Source: Myxococcales bacterium
GTDB lineage: Bacteria; Myxococcota_A; Polyangia; Haliangiales; Haliangiaceae
Direction of reading: 5' to 3'
Assembly (NCBI GenBank): GCA_011526095.1
Contig: WYBA01000225.1
Location: 1-51,697 of the forward strand
DNA: 51,697 nucleotides
A program made the translations under genes and the position numbers. Shown here piece by piece: positions 22,483 to 33,463 of this stretch; position 1 is the stretch's first letter, and each line of letters starts with the position of its first letter. Below the pieces are notes generated by a model that ran no database searches, was not told where the DNA came from, and saw only the letters and a program-made list of their open reading frames with translations.

Positions 22483-23766
22483 GTGACACCCCGGGTCGAA
22501 ACCACAACGCTCCCCTCCGGCCTGCGCGTCACCACCGTCGCCCTGCCCCACCTCCACACCGCGACGATGGCGATGTTCGTCAAGGTCGGCGCGCGGTTCG
22601 AGACGCCGGAGGACAACGGGCTGTCGCACTTCACGGAGCACATGCTGTTCCGCGGGACCGAGCGCTACCCGACCTCGCTCGACCTCAACACCGCGATCGA
22701 GCGGCTGGGCTCGACGCTGCACGCCGAGACCGGCCGCGACTACACGCTGTTCCAGATGTCGTTCGAGCCCGAGCAGGTCCCGGCCGGGCTCGACGTCCTC
22801 GGCGAGCTGCTCGGCCGCCCGCGGTTCGGCGACCTCGAGCTCGAGCGCGCGCTCGTGCTCGAGGAGATCAACGAGGACTACTCGGAGGACGACGTCGAGA
22901 TCAACGCCGACGACATCGCCCGCGGCCTGATGTTCGGCGACCACCCGCTCGCCCAGCGCATCATCGGCCCGCGCGAGAACGTCGAGCGGTTCACCGAGGC
23001 GGACGTGCGCCGCCACTTCGCGCGGTTCTACGGGGCGAGGAACGCGATCCTGTGCGTCGCCGGGCCGGTCGAGCACGCCGCGATCGTCGCGGCGGCCGCG
23101 CGCGCGCTCGAGGGGCTGCCCGCGGGCGAGCCCGCGCACGCCCAGCCCGCGCCCGACGGCCCCGGCGAGGTCCAGCTCCGCCACGTCCGCGACTCCGGGT
23201 CGCAGACCAGCCTGACCGTGCTGCTGCGCGGCGTCCCGGAGATCGATCCGGACTACATGGCGTTCGTCGCGCTGCTGCGCGCGCTCGACGACGGCATGTC
23301 GACCCGGCTGCACTACCAGCTCGCCGACCAGAAGGGCCTGGCGTACTCGGTCAGCGCCGGGATCGAGCCGCTGCACGACGCCGCGCTGCTCGACGTCGTC
23401 AGCGCCACGGCCAACGCCAAGGTGCCGCAGCTCGTCAGCGAGCTGCTCGCGCTGCTCGGCTCGCTGCGCGACACGCCGGTGTCGGCCGACGAGCTGGCCA
23501 AGATCCGCACGCGCTACCGCTACGAGATGCGCGCCTCGCTCGACGACGCCTCGGCGATGGCCGCGTGGTTCGGCGGCACGACGCTGTACTACCCGCCGCC
23601 GACGCTCGACGAGCGGCTGGCGCAGATGACCGCGGTCACCGCCGACGACATCGCGCGGGTCGCGCGCCGGGTGATCCGCCCCGAGGGGCTCGTCGTCGCC
23701 GCGGTCGGCGCGCTGTCGCGCGCGCGCCTCGGCGAGCTGCGCGAGGCGGTCACGCGGTGGCGGTGA
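22483..23766 (+). CDS. M16-family zinc metallopeptidase (processing-peptidase type)
   Basis: 427 residues if GTG 22483 is used. Earlier in-frame GTGs exist, but the domain (VETTTLPSGLRVTT) begins right here. The inverted zinc motif HFTEH (49-53) lies in the family block LSHFTEHMLFRGTERYP, and the distal ligand is in VLEEINEDYSEDD (near 129). The inactive C-terminal M16 half (about 190-400) includes the RLHYQLADQKGLAYSVSAG region. M16 enzymes of this size degrade or process short peptides in the cytosol or periplasm; no signal peptide is seen. Its 3' end overlaps the convergent gene at 23750 by 17 bases. Confidence 0.94.
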   Translation: MTPRVETTTLPSGLRVTTVALPHLHTATMAMFVKVGARFETPEDNGLSHFTEHMLFRGTERYPTSLDLNTAIERLGSTLHAETGRDYTLFQMSFEPEQVPAGLDVLGELLGRPRFGDLELERALVLEEINEDYSEDDVEINADDIARGLMFGDHPLAQRIIGPRENVERFTEADVRRHFARFYGARNAILCVAGPVEHAAIVAAAARALEGLPAGEPAHAQPAPDGPGEVQLRHVRDSGSQTSLTVLLRGVPEIDPDYMAFVALLRALDDGMSTRLHYQLADQKGLAYSVSAGIEPLHDAALLDVVSATANAKVPQLVSELLALLGSLRDTPVSADELAKIRTRYRYEMRASLDDASAMAAWFGGTTLYYPPPTLDERLAQMTAVTADDIARVARRVIRPEGLVVAAVGALSRARLGELREAVTRWR

Positions 23767-24412
23767 CGCACCACGCGAGCACGCACTGCGCGCCGAAGTA
23801 GAGCGGCCAGCCCCACAGCTTGTTGTCCCAGCCGGGCGCGACGAACCGGTCGCGCGCGACCGACAGATCCGACAGGTAGAACCCGACCGCGCCGACGACG
23901 ATCCACGGCGTGCCGCCGCCGCCGTGCGCCGCGACCGTGCCGATCGCGAGCGCGACCATCGCCGAGATCACGGTCATGTACGCGAGCACCGGCAGCTTCA
24001 TCGGCGGCTCGACGTGGGGCAGCAGCCACCGCGCCACCGGCACGACCGCGACCGCGGCGCCGACGAGGGCGATCCCGGTGACGGTCGGGTCGACCCCGCG
24101 CAGCGCGAACGCGACCGCGTAGGCGACGTGGCCGAGCAGGAACGCGACGAGCCCGGCGAGGAACAGCCGCTTCGACCGCGAGATCAGCAGGACGTCGCCC
24201 CACCAGCTGCAGCCCAGCCCGACCAAGAGCGCGGTCCCGAACCGCGAGTCGAGCGCGCCCCACGCGATCGCGGCGGCGACGAAGCTCGACGCGGCCAGCG
24301 GCTTGAGCGCCCACTCGGCGCGGCGCGGGCCGACCCTGGTCGTGACCAGCATCGCCGCGACGGCGACGCCGCACGCGGCGGTGAACGCCCAGCCGGCGGT
24401 CACGGCGCTCAT
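23750..24412 (-). CDS. YhhN-family integral membrane protein (lysoplasmalogenase-like)
   Basis: 220 residues from ATG 24412, which overlaps the TGA of the upstream gene (ATGA). About seven or eight hydrophobic helices span the whole length. Family-typical features are the early KPLA (residues near 37-40), CSWWGDVLLI, FLLGHVAYAVAF and YLSDLSVARDRF. YhhN/TMEM86 proteins hydrolyse the vinyl-ether bond of lysoplasmalogens; myxobacteria are among the bacteria that make ether lipids. Activity is inferred from family only. Confidence 0.92.
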   Translation of the reverse strand: MSAVTAGWAFTAACGVAVAAMLVTTRVGPRRAEWALKPLAASSFVAAAIAWGALDSRFGTALLVGLGCSWWGDVLLISRSKRLFLAGLVAFLLGHVAYAVAFALRGVDPTVTGIALVGAAVAVVPVARWLLPHVEPPMKLPVLAYMTVISAMVALAIGTVAAHGGGGTPWIVVGAVGFYLSDLSVARDRFVAPGWDNKLWGWPLYFGAQCVLAWCVTATA

Positions 24413-24885
24413 CGGGCGGCTCCGGCGTCGGGCGCGTCGGACACGGGCGGGGGCGCGGGCGGCGCGGGCGGCGCGGCGCGCACGGTGACGGTGCGGCGCA
24501 CGCGCACCGGGCGGCACGCCTTGGGGCCGCACAGCCAGAACGCGACGTCGATCGCGAGCGCGTGGTCGCCGGCGGCCGGCGCGGTCAGCTTGAGCTCGAG
24601 CCGCGGCGCGTCGGCCGCCGGATCGACCGCGTGGTCGCGCCCGTAGCGGCGGCGCGGCAGCGTCAGCGTGTCGGAGGCCAGCGCGACGCGCAGCGGCCCG
24701 TCGCGCGAGATCGTGCGGCCGTTGCCCGGCGTCACGGTCAGCGACACGGTCGCCGCGACCTCGACGACCACGTCCACCGTGTCCGGGATCCGGACCTCCC
24801 ACGCCGGCGGCGCGTCGTCGGCGCGCGCCGGCGCGGGCGCCGCGGCGACGGCGAGCGCGAGCGCGGCGACGGCCAGGCTCCTCAT
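24409..24885 (-). CDS. Secreted beta-domain protein with a Cys pair
   Basis: 158 residues. Signal peptide MRSLAVAALALAVAAAPAPARA. The mature part is a beta-rich domain (about 28-130) with a CGPKAC motif in AFWLCGPKACRPV, vaguely like the N-terminal sensor domain of DsbD-type proteins. The C-terminus is Pro/Ala-rich and disordered. Overlaps the YhhN gene by four bases, so the two are co-translated. A TACGAT hexamer lies seven bases before the ATG. Exact function unknown. Confidence 0.8.
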   Translation of the reverse strand: MRSLAVAALALAVAAAPAPARADDAPPAWEVRIPDTVDVVVEVAATVSLTVTPGNGRTISRDGPLRVALASDTLTLPRRRYGRDHAVDPAADAPRLELKLTAPAAGDHALAIDVAFWLCGPKACRPVRVRRTVTVRAAPPAPPAPPPVSDAPDAGAAR

Positions 24886-24901
24886 GGCCGCGATCGTACG
24901 G

Positions 24902-26212
24902 CTACAGCAGCTGCGTCGCCAGCTCGGCCAGCGCCGAGCGCTCGCCCTTGGACAGCGTGACGTGGCCGGCGATCGCCTCGGGCTTGAACTTCTCGGCCAC
25001 GGTGGTGAGGCCGTTGTTCGACGAGTCGATGTACGGGTGGTCGATCTGGTACGGGTCGCCGGTGAGAATGATCTTCGAGCCCTCGCCGGCGCGGGTGATG
25101 ATCGTCTTGACCTCGTGCGGCGTGAGGTTCTGCGCCTCGTCGACGATCATGAACACGTTGGGCAGCGACCGGCCGCGGATGTAGGTCAGCGGCTCGATCT
25201 CGACGAACCCCATGTCCATCAGCTCGGCGTAGCTGCGCCCGTCCTTCTTGTCGGTGCGGCCGAGCCCGAGCAGCAGCTCGAGGTTGTCGTAGATCGGCTG
25301 CATCCACGGGTTGAGCTTCTCCTCGATGTCGCCGGGCAGGTACCCGATGTCGCGGCCGAGCGGGAAGATCGGGCGCGACACCAGCAGCTTGTGGAACACC
25401 TGCTCCTCGGTGACCTTCTGCAGCCCCGCCGCGAGCGCGAGCAGCGTCTTGCCGGTGCCGGCCTTGCCGACCAGCGTCACCAGCTTGACGTCGTCGTTGA
25501 GCAGCAGGTCGAGCGCGTAGTGCTGCTCCTTGTTGCGCGGCTTGATCCCCCACACGCCGTCGCGCAGCTTCTTGATCCCGACGACCTTGCCGGACGCCTT
25601 GTCGAACCGGCCGAGCGCGCTCTTGCCGCTGCCGTCGTTGCGCAGCAGCACGTACTCGTTGCCGTAGAGGTCGACGTCCGGGACGACGACCGCGCCGTCG
25701 GCGTAGAGCGCGTCGATCACCGAGGCCTCGACCGTGACCTCGCGGTTGCCCGGGTACAGCTCGTCGACCGGCGTGCGCTCGGGCTCGTAGTCGACCGTGA
25801 CCAGGCCGAGCGCATCGCCGCGGATGCGCATGTTGACGTCCTTGGTCACCAGGATCGTCGGCGTGCCCGGCGAGCCGTCGCGGACCTCGAGCGCGGTCTC
25901 GAGGATCCGCTGGTCCATCGTCCGCGAGTCGTAGCTGGGGTTCTTCTGCGGCGCCTTGGCCAGCGCGACGCGCACCGTGCCGCCGCTCTCGGTCGGCTGC
26001 GGGTGCGACAGGCCGCCGTCGGCGCGGTGCTCGTCGAGCAGCCGCGCGACGAGGCGGGCGTTGCGGCCGAGCTCCGACTGGTCCTTCTTGAACGAGTCGA
26101 TCTCCTCGATCACGAAGATCGGGATGATCACGTGGTTGTCCGCGAACGCGTAGATCGCCCGCGGATCGTGGAGCAGGACGTTCGTGTCGAGGACGTAGTT
26201 CTTCACGGCCAC
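24902..26212 (-). CDS. PIN-PhoH fusion protein (PhoH2-type RNase/ATPase)
   Basis: 436 residues from GTG 26212 (GTG 26206 is also possible). N-terminal PIN nuclease domain: YVLDTNVLLHDP with the metal-binding Asp, followed by IEEIDSFK and RILETA and ILVTKDVNMR segments. C-terminal PhoH ATPase (about 225-436) with Walker A GKAGTGKT near 250, MIVDEAQNLTP Walker B and TGDPYQID. The family couples RNA unwinding by the ATPase with cleavage by the PIN domain. The sequence aligns end to end in size with PhoH2 proteins. Candidate leaderless promoter directly upstream. Confidence 0.96.
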   Translation of the reverse strand: MAVKNYVLDTNVLLHDPRAIYAFADNHVIIPIFVIEEIDSFKKDQSELGRNARLVARLLDEHRADGGLSHPQPTESGGTVRVALAKAPQKNPSYDSRTMDQRILETALEVRDGSPGTPTILVTKDVNMRIRGDALGLVTVDYEPERTPVDELYPGNREVTVEASVIDALYADGAVVVPDVDLYGNEYVLLRNDGSGKSALGRFDKASGKVVGIKKLRDGVWGIKPRNKEQHYALDLLLNDDVKLVTLVGKAGTGKTLLALAAGLQKVTEEQVFHKLLVSRPIFPLGRDIGYLPGDIEEKLNPWMQPIYDNLELLLGLGRTDKKDGRSYAELMDMGFVEIEPLTYIRGRSLPNVFMIVDEAQNLTPHEVKTIITRAGEGSKIILTGDPYQIDHPYIDSSNNGLTTVAEKFKPEAIAGHVTLSKGERSALAELATQLL

Positions 26213-26218
26213 GCCACG

Positions 26219-26248
26219 ATCATCCGGGCGCCTCGCCGGGGCCGTCAA
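26219..26248 (-). promoter_or_regulatory. Candidate leaderless promoter of the PIN-PhoH gene
   Basis: On the minus strand TTGACG (26248-26243), 18-bp spacer, GATGAT (26224-26219), then six bases to GTG 26212. The start of transcription would fall on the start codon. Confidence 0.5.
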
Positions 26249-26342
26249 ACGCGGCCGTCGCAATTCGTCCCCGTGGGCGCGCGCACGACGCCACGCGCGC
26301 CGCGCCCCGCGCGCGCCGCGTCCGGGCTATGCTCCGCGCCCG

Positions 26343-26358
26343 CGGCTCAAAGGAGCCG
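26343..26358 (-). terminator. Short hairpin downstream of the GGDEF gene
   Basis: CGGCTC (26343-26348) and GAGCCG (26353-26358) form a six-base stem with an AAAG loop, 16 bases past the stop of the gene at 26375. No T-tract is visible, so the terminator role is tentative. Confidence 0.4.
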
Positions 26359-26374
26359 ACTCGCGTCGCGCGGC

Positions 26375-28587
<2,213 letters not shown>

Positions 28588-28591
<4 letters not shown>

Positions 28592-28929
28592 GGCGTCGCC
28601 TCCGTCTCCGTCGCGGGCCCGGGCGCGGGCCCGGGCCCCGGATCGATCCGCAGCACCAGCTCCCCGGGGTAGACCATGCCCAGCTCGTCGCGCGCGTGCT
28701 CCTCGATGACCGCGGGGTCGGCGCGCAGCGCGCGGATCTCGCGGTCGAGGCGCAGGATCTCCGCCTCGAGCGAGGCCGATTCGGCGCGGATCTGATCGAG
28801 CTGGGCGCGCAGCCGCGGCACGCGATCGCCGCCCGAGATCCGCCACGGCAGGTAGGCGACCGCGAGCGCGACCGCGAGCGCGATCACGACGCGGGTCGCC
28901 CACCGGCGCCACGCGGGCGGGACATGCAT
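28588..28929 (-). CDS. FtsB/DivIC-like septum formation protein
   Basis: 113 residues from ATG 28929 (a GTG at 28950 is an alternative). Short cytoplasmic N-terminus, one membrane helix (RVVIALAVALAVAYL, about 13-28), then a coiled coil with heptads (RLRAQLDQIRAESASLEAEIL, LDREIRALRADP) and the conserved family end VIEEHARDELGMVYPGELVL. FtsB pairs with FtsL and FtsQ at the septum to activate septal wall synthesis. The C-terminal tail is Pro/Gly/Thr-rich. Overlaps the GGDEF gene by four bases. Confidence 0.92.
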
Positions 28930-29069
28930 GTCAGCGAGCACCCTGCGCACGTGCCCCGACCGTACGGGGGGCGTTCCGGAGTGGGCAACTTCTTGGACGG
29001 GCTGTGGATTTGCGTCGGCGCGGGCCGGGTGGTGCGTGGCGGGCGCACATCGCGCTAACGTCGCGGCGG

Positions 29070-31301
29070 ATGCATCGCCGCTGGCTGTCGTGGGCCCTGG
29101 CCGGGGTGGCGGTGCTGGCGGCGCGGCGGGCGGAGGCGGAGGCGGAGACGGGCACGGAGGCGGAAGCGGAGACGGGGGCGGAGACGGAGACGGGGGCGGA
29201 GACGGAGGCGGAGGCAGAGACGGAGGCGGAGACGATCATCGTGATCGGCGAGCCCCTGCCGCTGCTCGCCGGCCGCGCGACCTCGCGGGTGTCACGCCAC
29301 CAGCTCGACGAGCGCCAGCCGCGGTCGGCGCCCGACGCGCTGCGGTGGGAGCCGGGTGTGTACGTCCAGCAGACCTCCGCCGCGCAGGGCTCGGCCTACC
29401 TGCGCGGCCGCACCGGGCAGCAGACGCTGCTCCTGTTCGACGGCGTCCGGCTCAACAACAGCCTGTGGCGCCAGGGGCCGAACCAGTACTTCTTCACGGT
29501 CGACACCCGGACCCTCGGCGCGATCGACGTCGTGCGCGGCGGCGCGTCGACGCGGTTCGGCGCCGACGCGATCGGCGGCGTGCTCCACGCCGCGCCGCGC
29601 GAGCCAGCGCCGGGGGAGCGCGGGATCGCGCCGCGCGCGGAGCTGCGCTACGGCAGCGCCGACCACGAGGTCGGCGGGCGGCTCGAGCTCGCGGCGCGGC
29701 CGTGGGCGGGCGGCGCGGTGCTCGCCGGCGTCGGCTTCCGCGACGCCTCGCTGCTCGAGAGCGGCGGGCCGGTCGGCGGCGTCGGCGGCGACGCGCCGGC
29801 GCTGGTGCCGCGATTCGCCGCCGACGGCCGCACCCAGCTCGGCACCGGGTTCACCGAGGCGACGTGGGACGCGCGCCTCGTCCACCTCGCCGACGCGACG
29901 CGGCTGACCGCCGCGTACTACGACTACCGCCAGCTCGACGCGCCGCGCACCGATCAGTGCCCGGCCGCGTACGCGCCGGCGGGCGAGTGCCTCGTCTACG
30001 ACGAGCAGTTCCACCAGCTCGTCTACGTCGCGGCCGAGCGCGACCTCGGGCGGTGGGCGCGCGGCGCGCGGCTGGTCGTGTCGGCGCAGGAGCAGCACGA
30101 GCGCAAGCGGCGCGAGCGCCCGACCGCGCGGGCCGAGGACGGCGGCCGCGACGCCGTGCGCACGCTCGGCGTCGCCGCGGCCGCGACCGCGGAGCTGACC
30201 GCGCCCGGCGCGCCGGGGCCGGCGATCGCGATCGATCACGGCGCCGACCTCTACGCCGACTTCGTCGACTCGGTCGCGTGGCTGGCGTTCACCGACGTCG
30301 ACGTCATCCGCTACGACTCGCGCGGCCAGTACCTCGCCGGGTCGCGCTACCAGACCGGCGGGGTGTTCGCCCAGGCGGCGGCGCGGTGGCCGCGGCTCAC
30401 CGTCCGCGGCGGCGGCCGGCTCGGCCTCGCCGCGGCGCACGCGCCGGCCGACGCGCCGTCGGCGACGACCGCGATCGATCGCGCGTGGGCGACGACCGCG
30501 GCTGTGCTCGGCGCCGAGCTCCGGCTCGGCCGCGGCGTCGAGCTGCTCGCGACGATCGATCGCTCGTTCCGCGCGCCCAACCTCGACGACCTCACCGCGC
30601 GCCAGGCGGCCGGCCCCGGCTTCCAGTTCGAGAACACCGCGCTCGGCCCCGAGGTCGCGCACACCGCCGAACTCGGCGCGCGCGTGCGCGGCGCGCGCGG
30701 CATGGTCGAGGCGTGGGCGTTCGCGTCGCGGCTCGACGGCGCGATCGTGCGGTCGCTGCGCTCGATCGACGACTGCCCGCCGGCGTCGCCACAGTGCCAG
30801 GGGTCGTGGTTCCGTTACCAGCTGGTCAACGTCGACGGCGCGCACCTCGTCGGCGCCGAGGCCGCGGCCGAGCTCGCGACGGCGCGATGGTCCGCACGCG
30901 CGACGATCTCGTGGGCGCGCGGCGACGGGCCGAACCCGCAGCAGCGGCCCGCCGATCCCGACCTGCCCTACGACGAGCGCGTGCCGCTGTCGCGCGTGCC
31001 ACCGCTGCACGGCACGGTCGAGGCGACCGCGCCGTGGGCGTGGGGCTACGCCTCGGCGGCGCTGCGGTGGGCGGCGCCGCAGGACCGCCTCGCGCCGGCC
31101 GACCTTTCCGACCCGCGGATCCCGCCCGGCGGCACGCCTGGCTACGCCGTCGTCGACCTCCGCGCGGGCGCGCGGCTCGATGGCCACGCCCGCGTCGGCG
31201 TCGTGCTCGAGAACGTGCTCGACGCGGCGTACCGCTACCACGGCTCGAGCATCAACGGCCCGGGGCGCAGCGCGCTGGTGTGGCTCGAGCTGACGCCGTA
31301 G
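29070..31301 (+). CDS. TonB-dependent outer-membrane receptor
   Basis: 743 residues from ATG 29070. Signal peptide (about 1-20), then an Ala/Thr-Glu repeat (21-54) leading straight into a TonB-box-like ETIIVIGE. Plug domain (about 75-190) with YLRGRTGQQTLLLFDGVRLNN and IDVVRGGASTRFGADAIGGV, then the 22-strand-type barrel with the terminal ...ALVWLELTP. The DDCPPASPQCQ loop contains a Cys pair. Substrate cannot be deduced; there are no iron, heme or cobalamin genes nearby. A TAACGT hexamer lies eight bases before the ATG. Divergent from the FtsB-like gene with a 140-bp gap. Confidence 0.94.
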   Translation: MHRRWLSWALAGVAVLAARRAEAEAETGTEAEAETGAETETGAETEAEAETEAETIIVIGEPLPLLAGRATSRVSRHQLDERQPRSAPDALRWEPGVYVQQTSAAQGSAYLRGRTGQQTLLLFDGVRLNNSLWRQGPNQYFFTVDTRTLGAIDVVRGGASTRFGADAIGGVLHAAPREPAPGERGIAPRAELRYGSADHEVGGRLELAARPWAGGAVLAGVGFRDASLLESGGPVGGVGGDAPALVPRFAADGRTQLGTGFTEATWDARLVHLADATRLTAAYYDYRQLDAPRTDQCPAAYAPAGECLVYDEQFHQLVYVAAERDLGRWARGARLVVSAQEQHERKRRERPTARAEDGGRDAVRTLGVAAAATAELTAPGAPGPAIAIDHGADLYADFVDSVAWLAFTDVDVIRYDSRGQYLAGSRYQTGGVFAQAAARWPRLTVRGGGRLGLAAAHAPADAPSATTAIDRAWATTAAVLGAELRLGRGVELLATIDRSFRAPNLDDLTARQAAGPGFQFENTALGPEVAHTAELGARVRGARGMVEAWAFASRLDGAIVRSLRSIDDCPPASPQCQGSWFRYQLVNVDGAHLVGAEAAAELATARWSARATISWARGDGPNPQQRPADPDLPYDERVPLSRVPPLHGTVEATAPWAWGYASAALRWAAPQDRLAPADLSDPRIPPGGTPGYAVVDLRAGARLDGHARVGVVLENVLDAAYRYHGSSINGPGRSALVWLELTP
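29130..29234 (+). repeat. Purine-rich hexamer-type repeat encoding an Ala-Glu/Thr-Glu linker
   Basis: About 105 bp of irregular GCGGAG/ACGGAG units between the signal peptide and the TonB box of the receptor. The linker is strongly acidic. Slippage in multiples of three would alter the distance between the N-terminus and the TonB box. Confidence 0.9.
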
Positions 31302-31342
31302 CGCGGCCCTGCGCGGGCGGTCGACGGGCGGTCGCCGAGCGC

Positions 31343-33355
31343 TCAGGGGGTGATGACGGTCAGCGACTCGCGGCCGCGCGCCCACACCCGCCCGTGCTCG
31401 TCGAGCGTGACGTCGAGGATGTCGTTCTCGAGCAGCCCGCGCCGCACGTCGAGCCGCTTGACCTTCTTGCCGTCGTACAGCGCCACGCCGCGCGACGTCG
31501 CCATCCACAGCCGCCCGTCCGCGGCGATCGCGAGGTCCTCGACCTCGAACGACAGCTCGCGCGGGAACGCCCACGCCTCGCCGTCGAACATCCCGACCCC
31601 GGCGCCGGTCGCGACGAACACGAACCCGCCGGGCGAGACGGCGATCGCGCGCGCCAGCTCGCTCGCCATGCCGCTGGCCTCGTTCCACACCGTGATCTCG
31701 TCGCCGACCAGGCGCGCCGCGCCCTCGGTCGTCGCCAGCCACACCTCGTCGTCGCCGGCGAACGTGCCGTCGACGACGTCGATCGGGACCGGCAGCACGC
31801 CCTGCTTGCGCTCCTTGCGATCCGCGGTGGCGTGGTGGTACGCGACCGCGCCGACCGCGAGGTCGACGAGCGCGACGCCCCACGGGCGCACGTCGCGCCC
31901 GTCGAGGTAGCGCAGCCCGACCCACAGGATCCCGCCGGGGCCGAACCGCGCGAAGCTGACCTCCGGGCGGTCGCCCGGCGTCTCGATCCGCATCCCGGTC
32001 GGCGTCCACGCCTCGCCGTCGACGCGCGAGACGTCGATCGCCGCGGCGTCGCCCGGGCGGTGGAGCGCGTAGATCGCGCCGTCGGCGTCGCGCACCACGG
32101 CGAGCACGGCCTGCGCCTCCGGCCCGGTCGGCTCGAACGCCTCGCCATCGTAGCGCCACGCGCGGCGCGCGCCGGTCGCGAGCAGGCAGTCGTCCGCGGC
32201 GCGGCACGCGACCGTCAGCGTCGTCGCGCCGTCGAGGAGCTGGCGCCGACGCAGCCACGCGTCGGGGTGGCTCGCGTCGACGCCCAGCCGCGCGATCCCG
32301 ATGTCACGCGTCCCGACGAAGATCTCGCGGCCGACGACCGCCACGCCGGTGACGTCCGCCGGCAGGTTCGCCGGCAGCGGGTCGATCGTGAGGGGCGCGG
32401 CGGTCGCGCCGGCGTCGCCACCGACCGGCAGCAGGCGCACGCCGTCGCGCGTGAGCATGCGCCGCTTGCCGCTGCCGACCGCGTCGAGCGCGTAGAGCTT
32501 GCGGCCGCCCATCGCGATCAGGCCGTCGCCGAACGGCGCGAGCGCCTCGAGCTTGAGCTCGGGCGACACCTTGTACGAGGCCCACGCCTCGCCCTTGCGG
32601 ATCGCGACGCGCTGCTTGCCGTCACCGTTCTCGCCGACGACGAGCACGCCGCCGCCGGGCGCGCGCGCGACCAGCCGGACCCGCGCGACGTCGCAGCCCT
32701 CGGCCGCGCCGTAGCGGTACGTCTCGCCGGTCGGCTTGCGCCCGACGAGCCCGTCGAGCGTCCCGATCCACAGCCAGCCGTCCTCGCCGAGCGCGAGCGC
32801 GGAGATCCGGCCGGTGATCGCCGTCGGCGCCCACTGCGCGGCGGGGTTGACGTAGAACAGCCCGAGCGGGTGACCGATCCACACGCCGCCGTCCGCCGCG
32901 GGCGCGAGGTGCAGCTCGCCCGGCCCGCGTGCCGCGGCGACGTCCACGACCTTGCTCGCCGGCAGCTCGCTGAACGTCTCGGCCGCGACGTCGTAGTAGC
33001 CGAGGCCGCCGTCGGTCGCGATCCACAGCCACATCCGCTCGACGTCCGAGGCCATCGCGAGCACGCGATCGCCGGGCAGCCCGTGGACGTTCGACAGCGG
33101 CAGGACGTCGCCGCTGCCGGGGCTCCATCGGTCCACGCCGTGACGCCCCGCGGCGAACAGGAACGCGCCCGCCGGGACCATCAGCCGGACCGCCGAGGCG
33201 TCGGTGGCGGCGCGGACGCGCACCGTGCCGCGCGTGCTCGGCGCGACCGGCGCATCAGGCTGCGGACAGCCGGTGAGCACGGCGACCACCGCGGCGGCGA
33301 ACGTGACGGCGCCGACGCGCCCGTGAACGTGTGGATGTCGACGGTGCGGCTGCAC
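31343..33355 (-). CDS. Lipoprotein with two-component-regulator-type beta-propeller repeats
   Basis: 670 residues from GTG 33355. Signal peptide with lipobox LTGC (VVAVLTGC, Cys near 30). The rest consists of propeller blades of the kind found in sensor-kinase periplasmic domains: LWIATDGGLGYYD, VWIGHPLGLFYVN, LWIGTLDGLVGRKP, VWLATTEGAARLV and LWMATSRGVALYDG. No kinase or membrane domain follows, so it is a stand-alone surface-anchored propeller, perhaps a ligand-binding partner. Converges on the TonB-receptor gene ending at 31301. Binding partner unknown. Confidence 0.9.
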   Translation of the reverse strand: MQPHRRHPHVHGRVGAVTFAAAVVAVLTGCPQPDAPVAPSTRGTVRVRAATDASAVRLMVPAGAFLFAAGRHGVDRWSPGSGDVLPLSNVHGLPGDRVLAMASDVERMWLWIATDGGLGYYDVAAETFSELPASKVVDVAAARGPGELHLAPAADGGVWIGHPLGLFYVNPAAQWAPTAITGRISALALGEDGWLWIGTLDGLVGRKPTGETYRYGAAEGCDVARVRLVARAPGGGVLVVGENGDGKQRVAIRKGEAWASYKVSPELKLEALAPFGDGLIAMGGRKLYALDAVGSGKRRMLTRDGVRLLPVGGDAGATAAPLTIDPLPANLPADVTGVAVVGREIFVGTRDIGIARLGVDASHPDAWLRRRQLLDGATTLTVACRAADDCLLATGARRAWRYDGEAFEPTGPEAQAVLAVVRDADGAIYALHRPGDAAAIDVSRVDGEAWTPTGMRIETPGDRPEVSFARFGPGGILWVGLRYLDGRDVRPWGVALVDLAVGAVAYHHATADRKERKQGVLPVPIDVVDGTFAGDDEVWLATTEGAARLVGDEITVWNEASGMASELARAIAVSPGGFVFVATGAGVGMFDGEAWAFPRELSFEVEDLAIAADGRLWMATSRGVALYDGKKVKRLDVRRGLLENDILDVTLDEHGRVWARGRESLTVITP

Positions 33356-33463
33356 GATCCCCGTGGCCGATGAACGTAGAACAACGGTGACGCGCGCGCC
33401 AGCGACGCGCGCCGCTTCGAACGACCGCACACCGACGACGCGCCGGTGTGGTCTAATCCGTTC

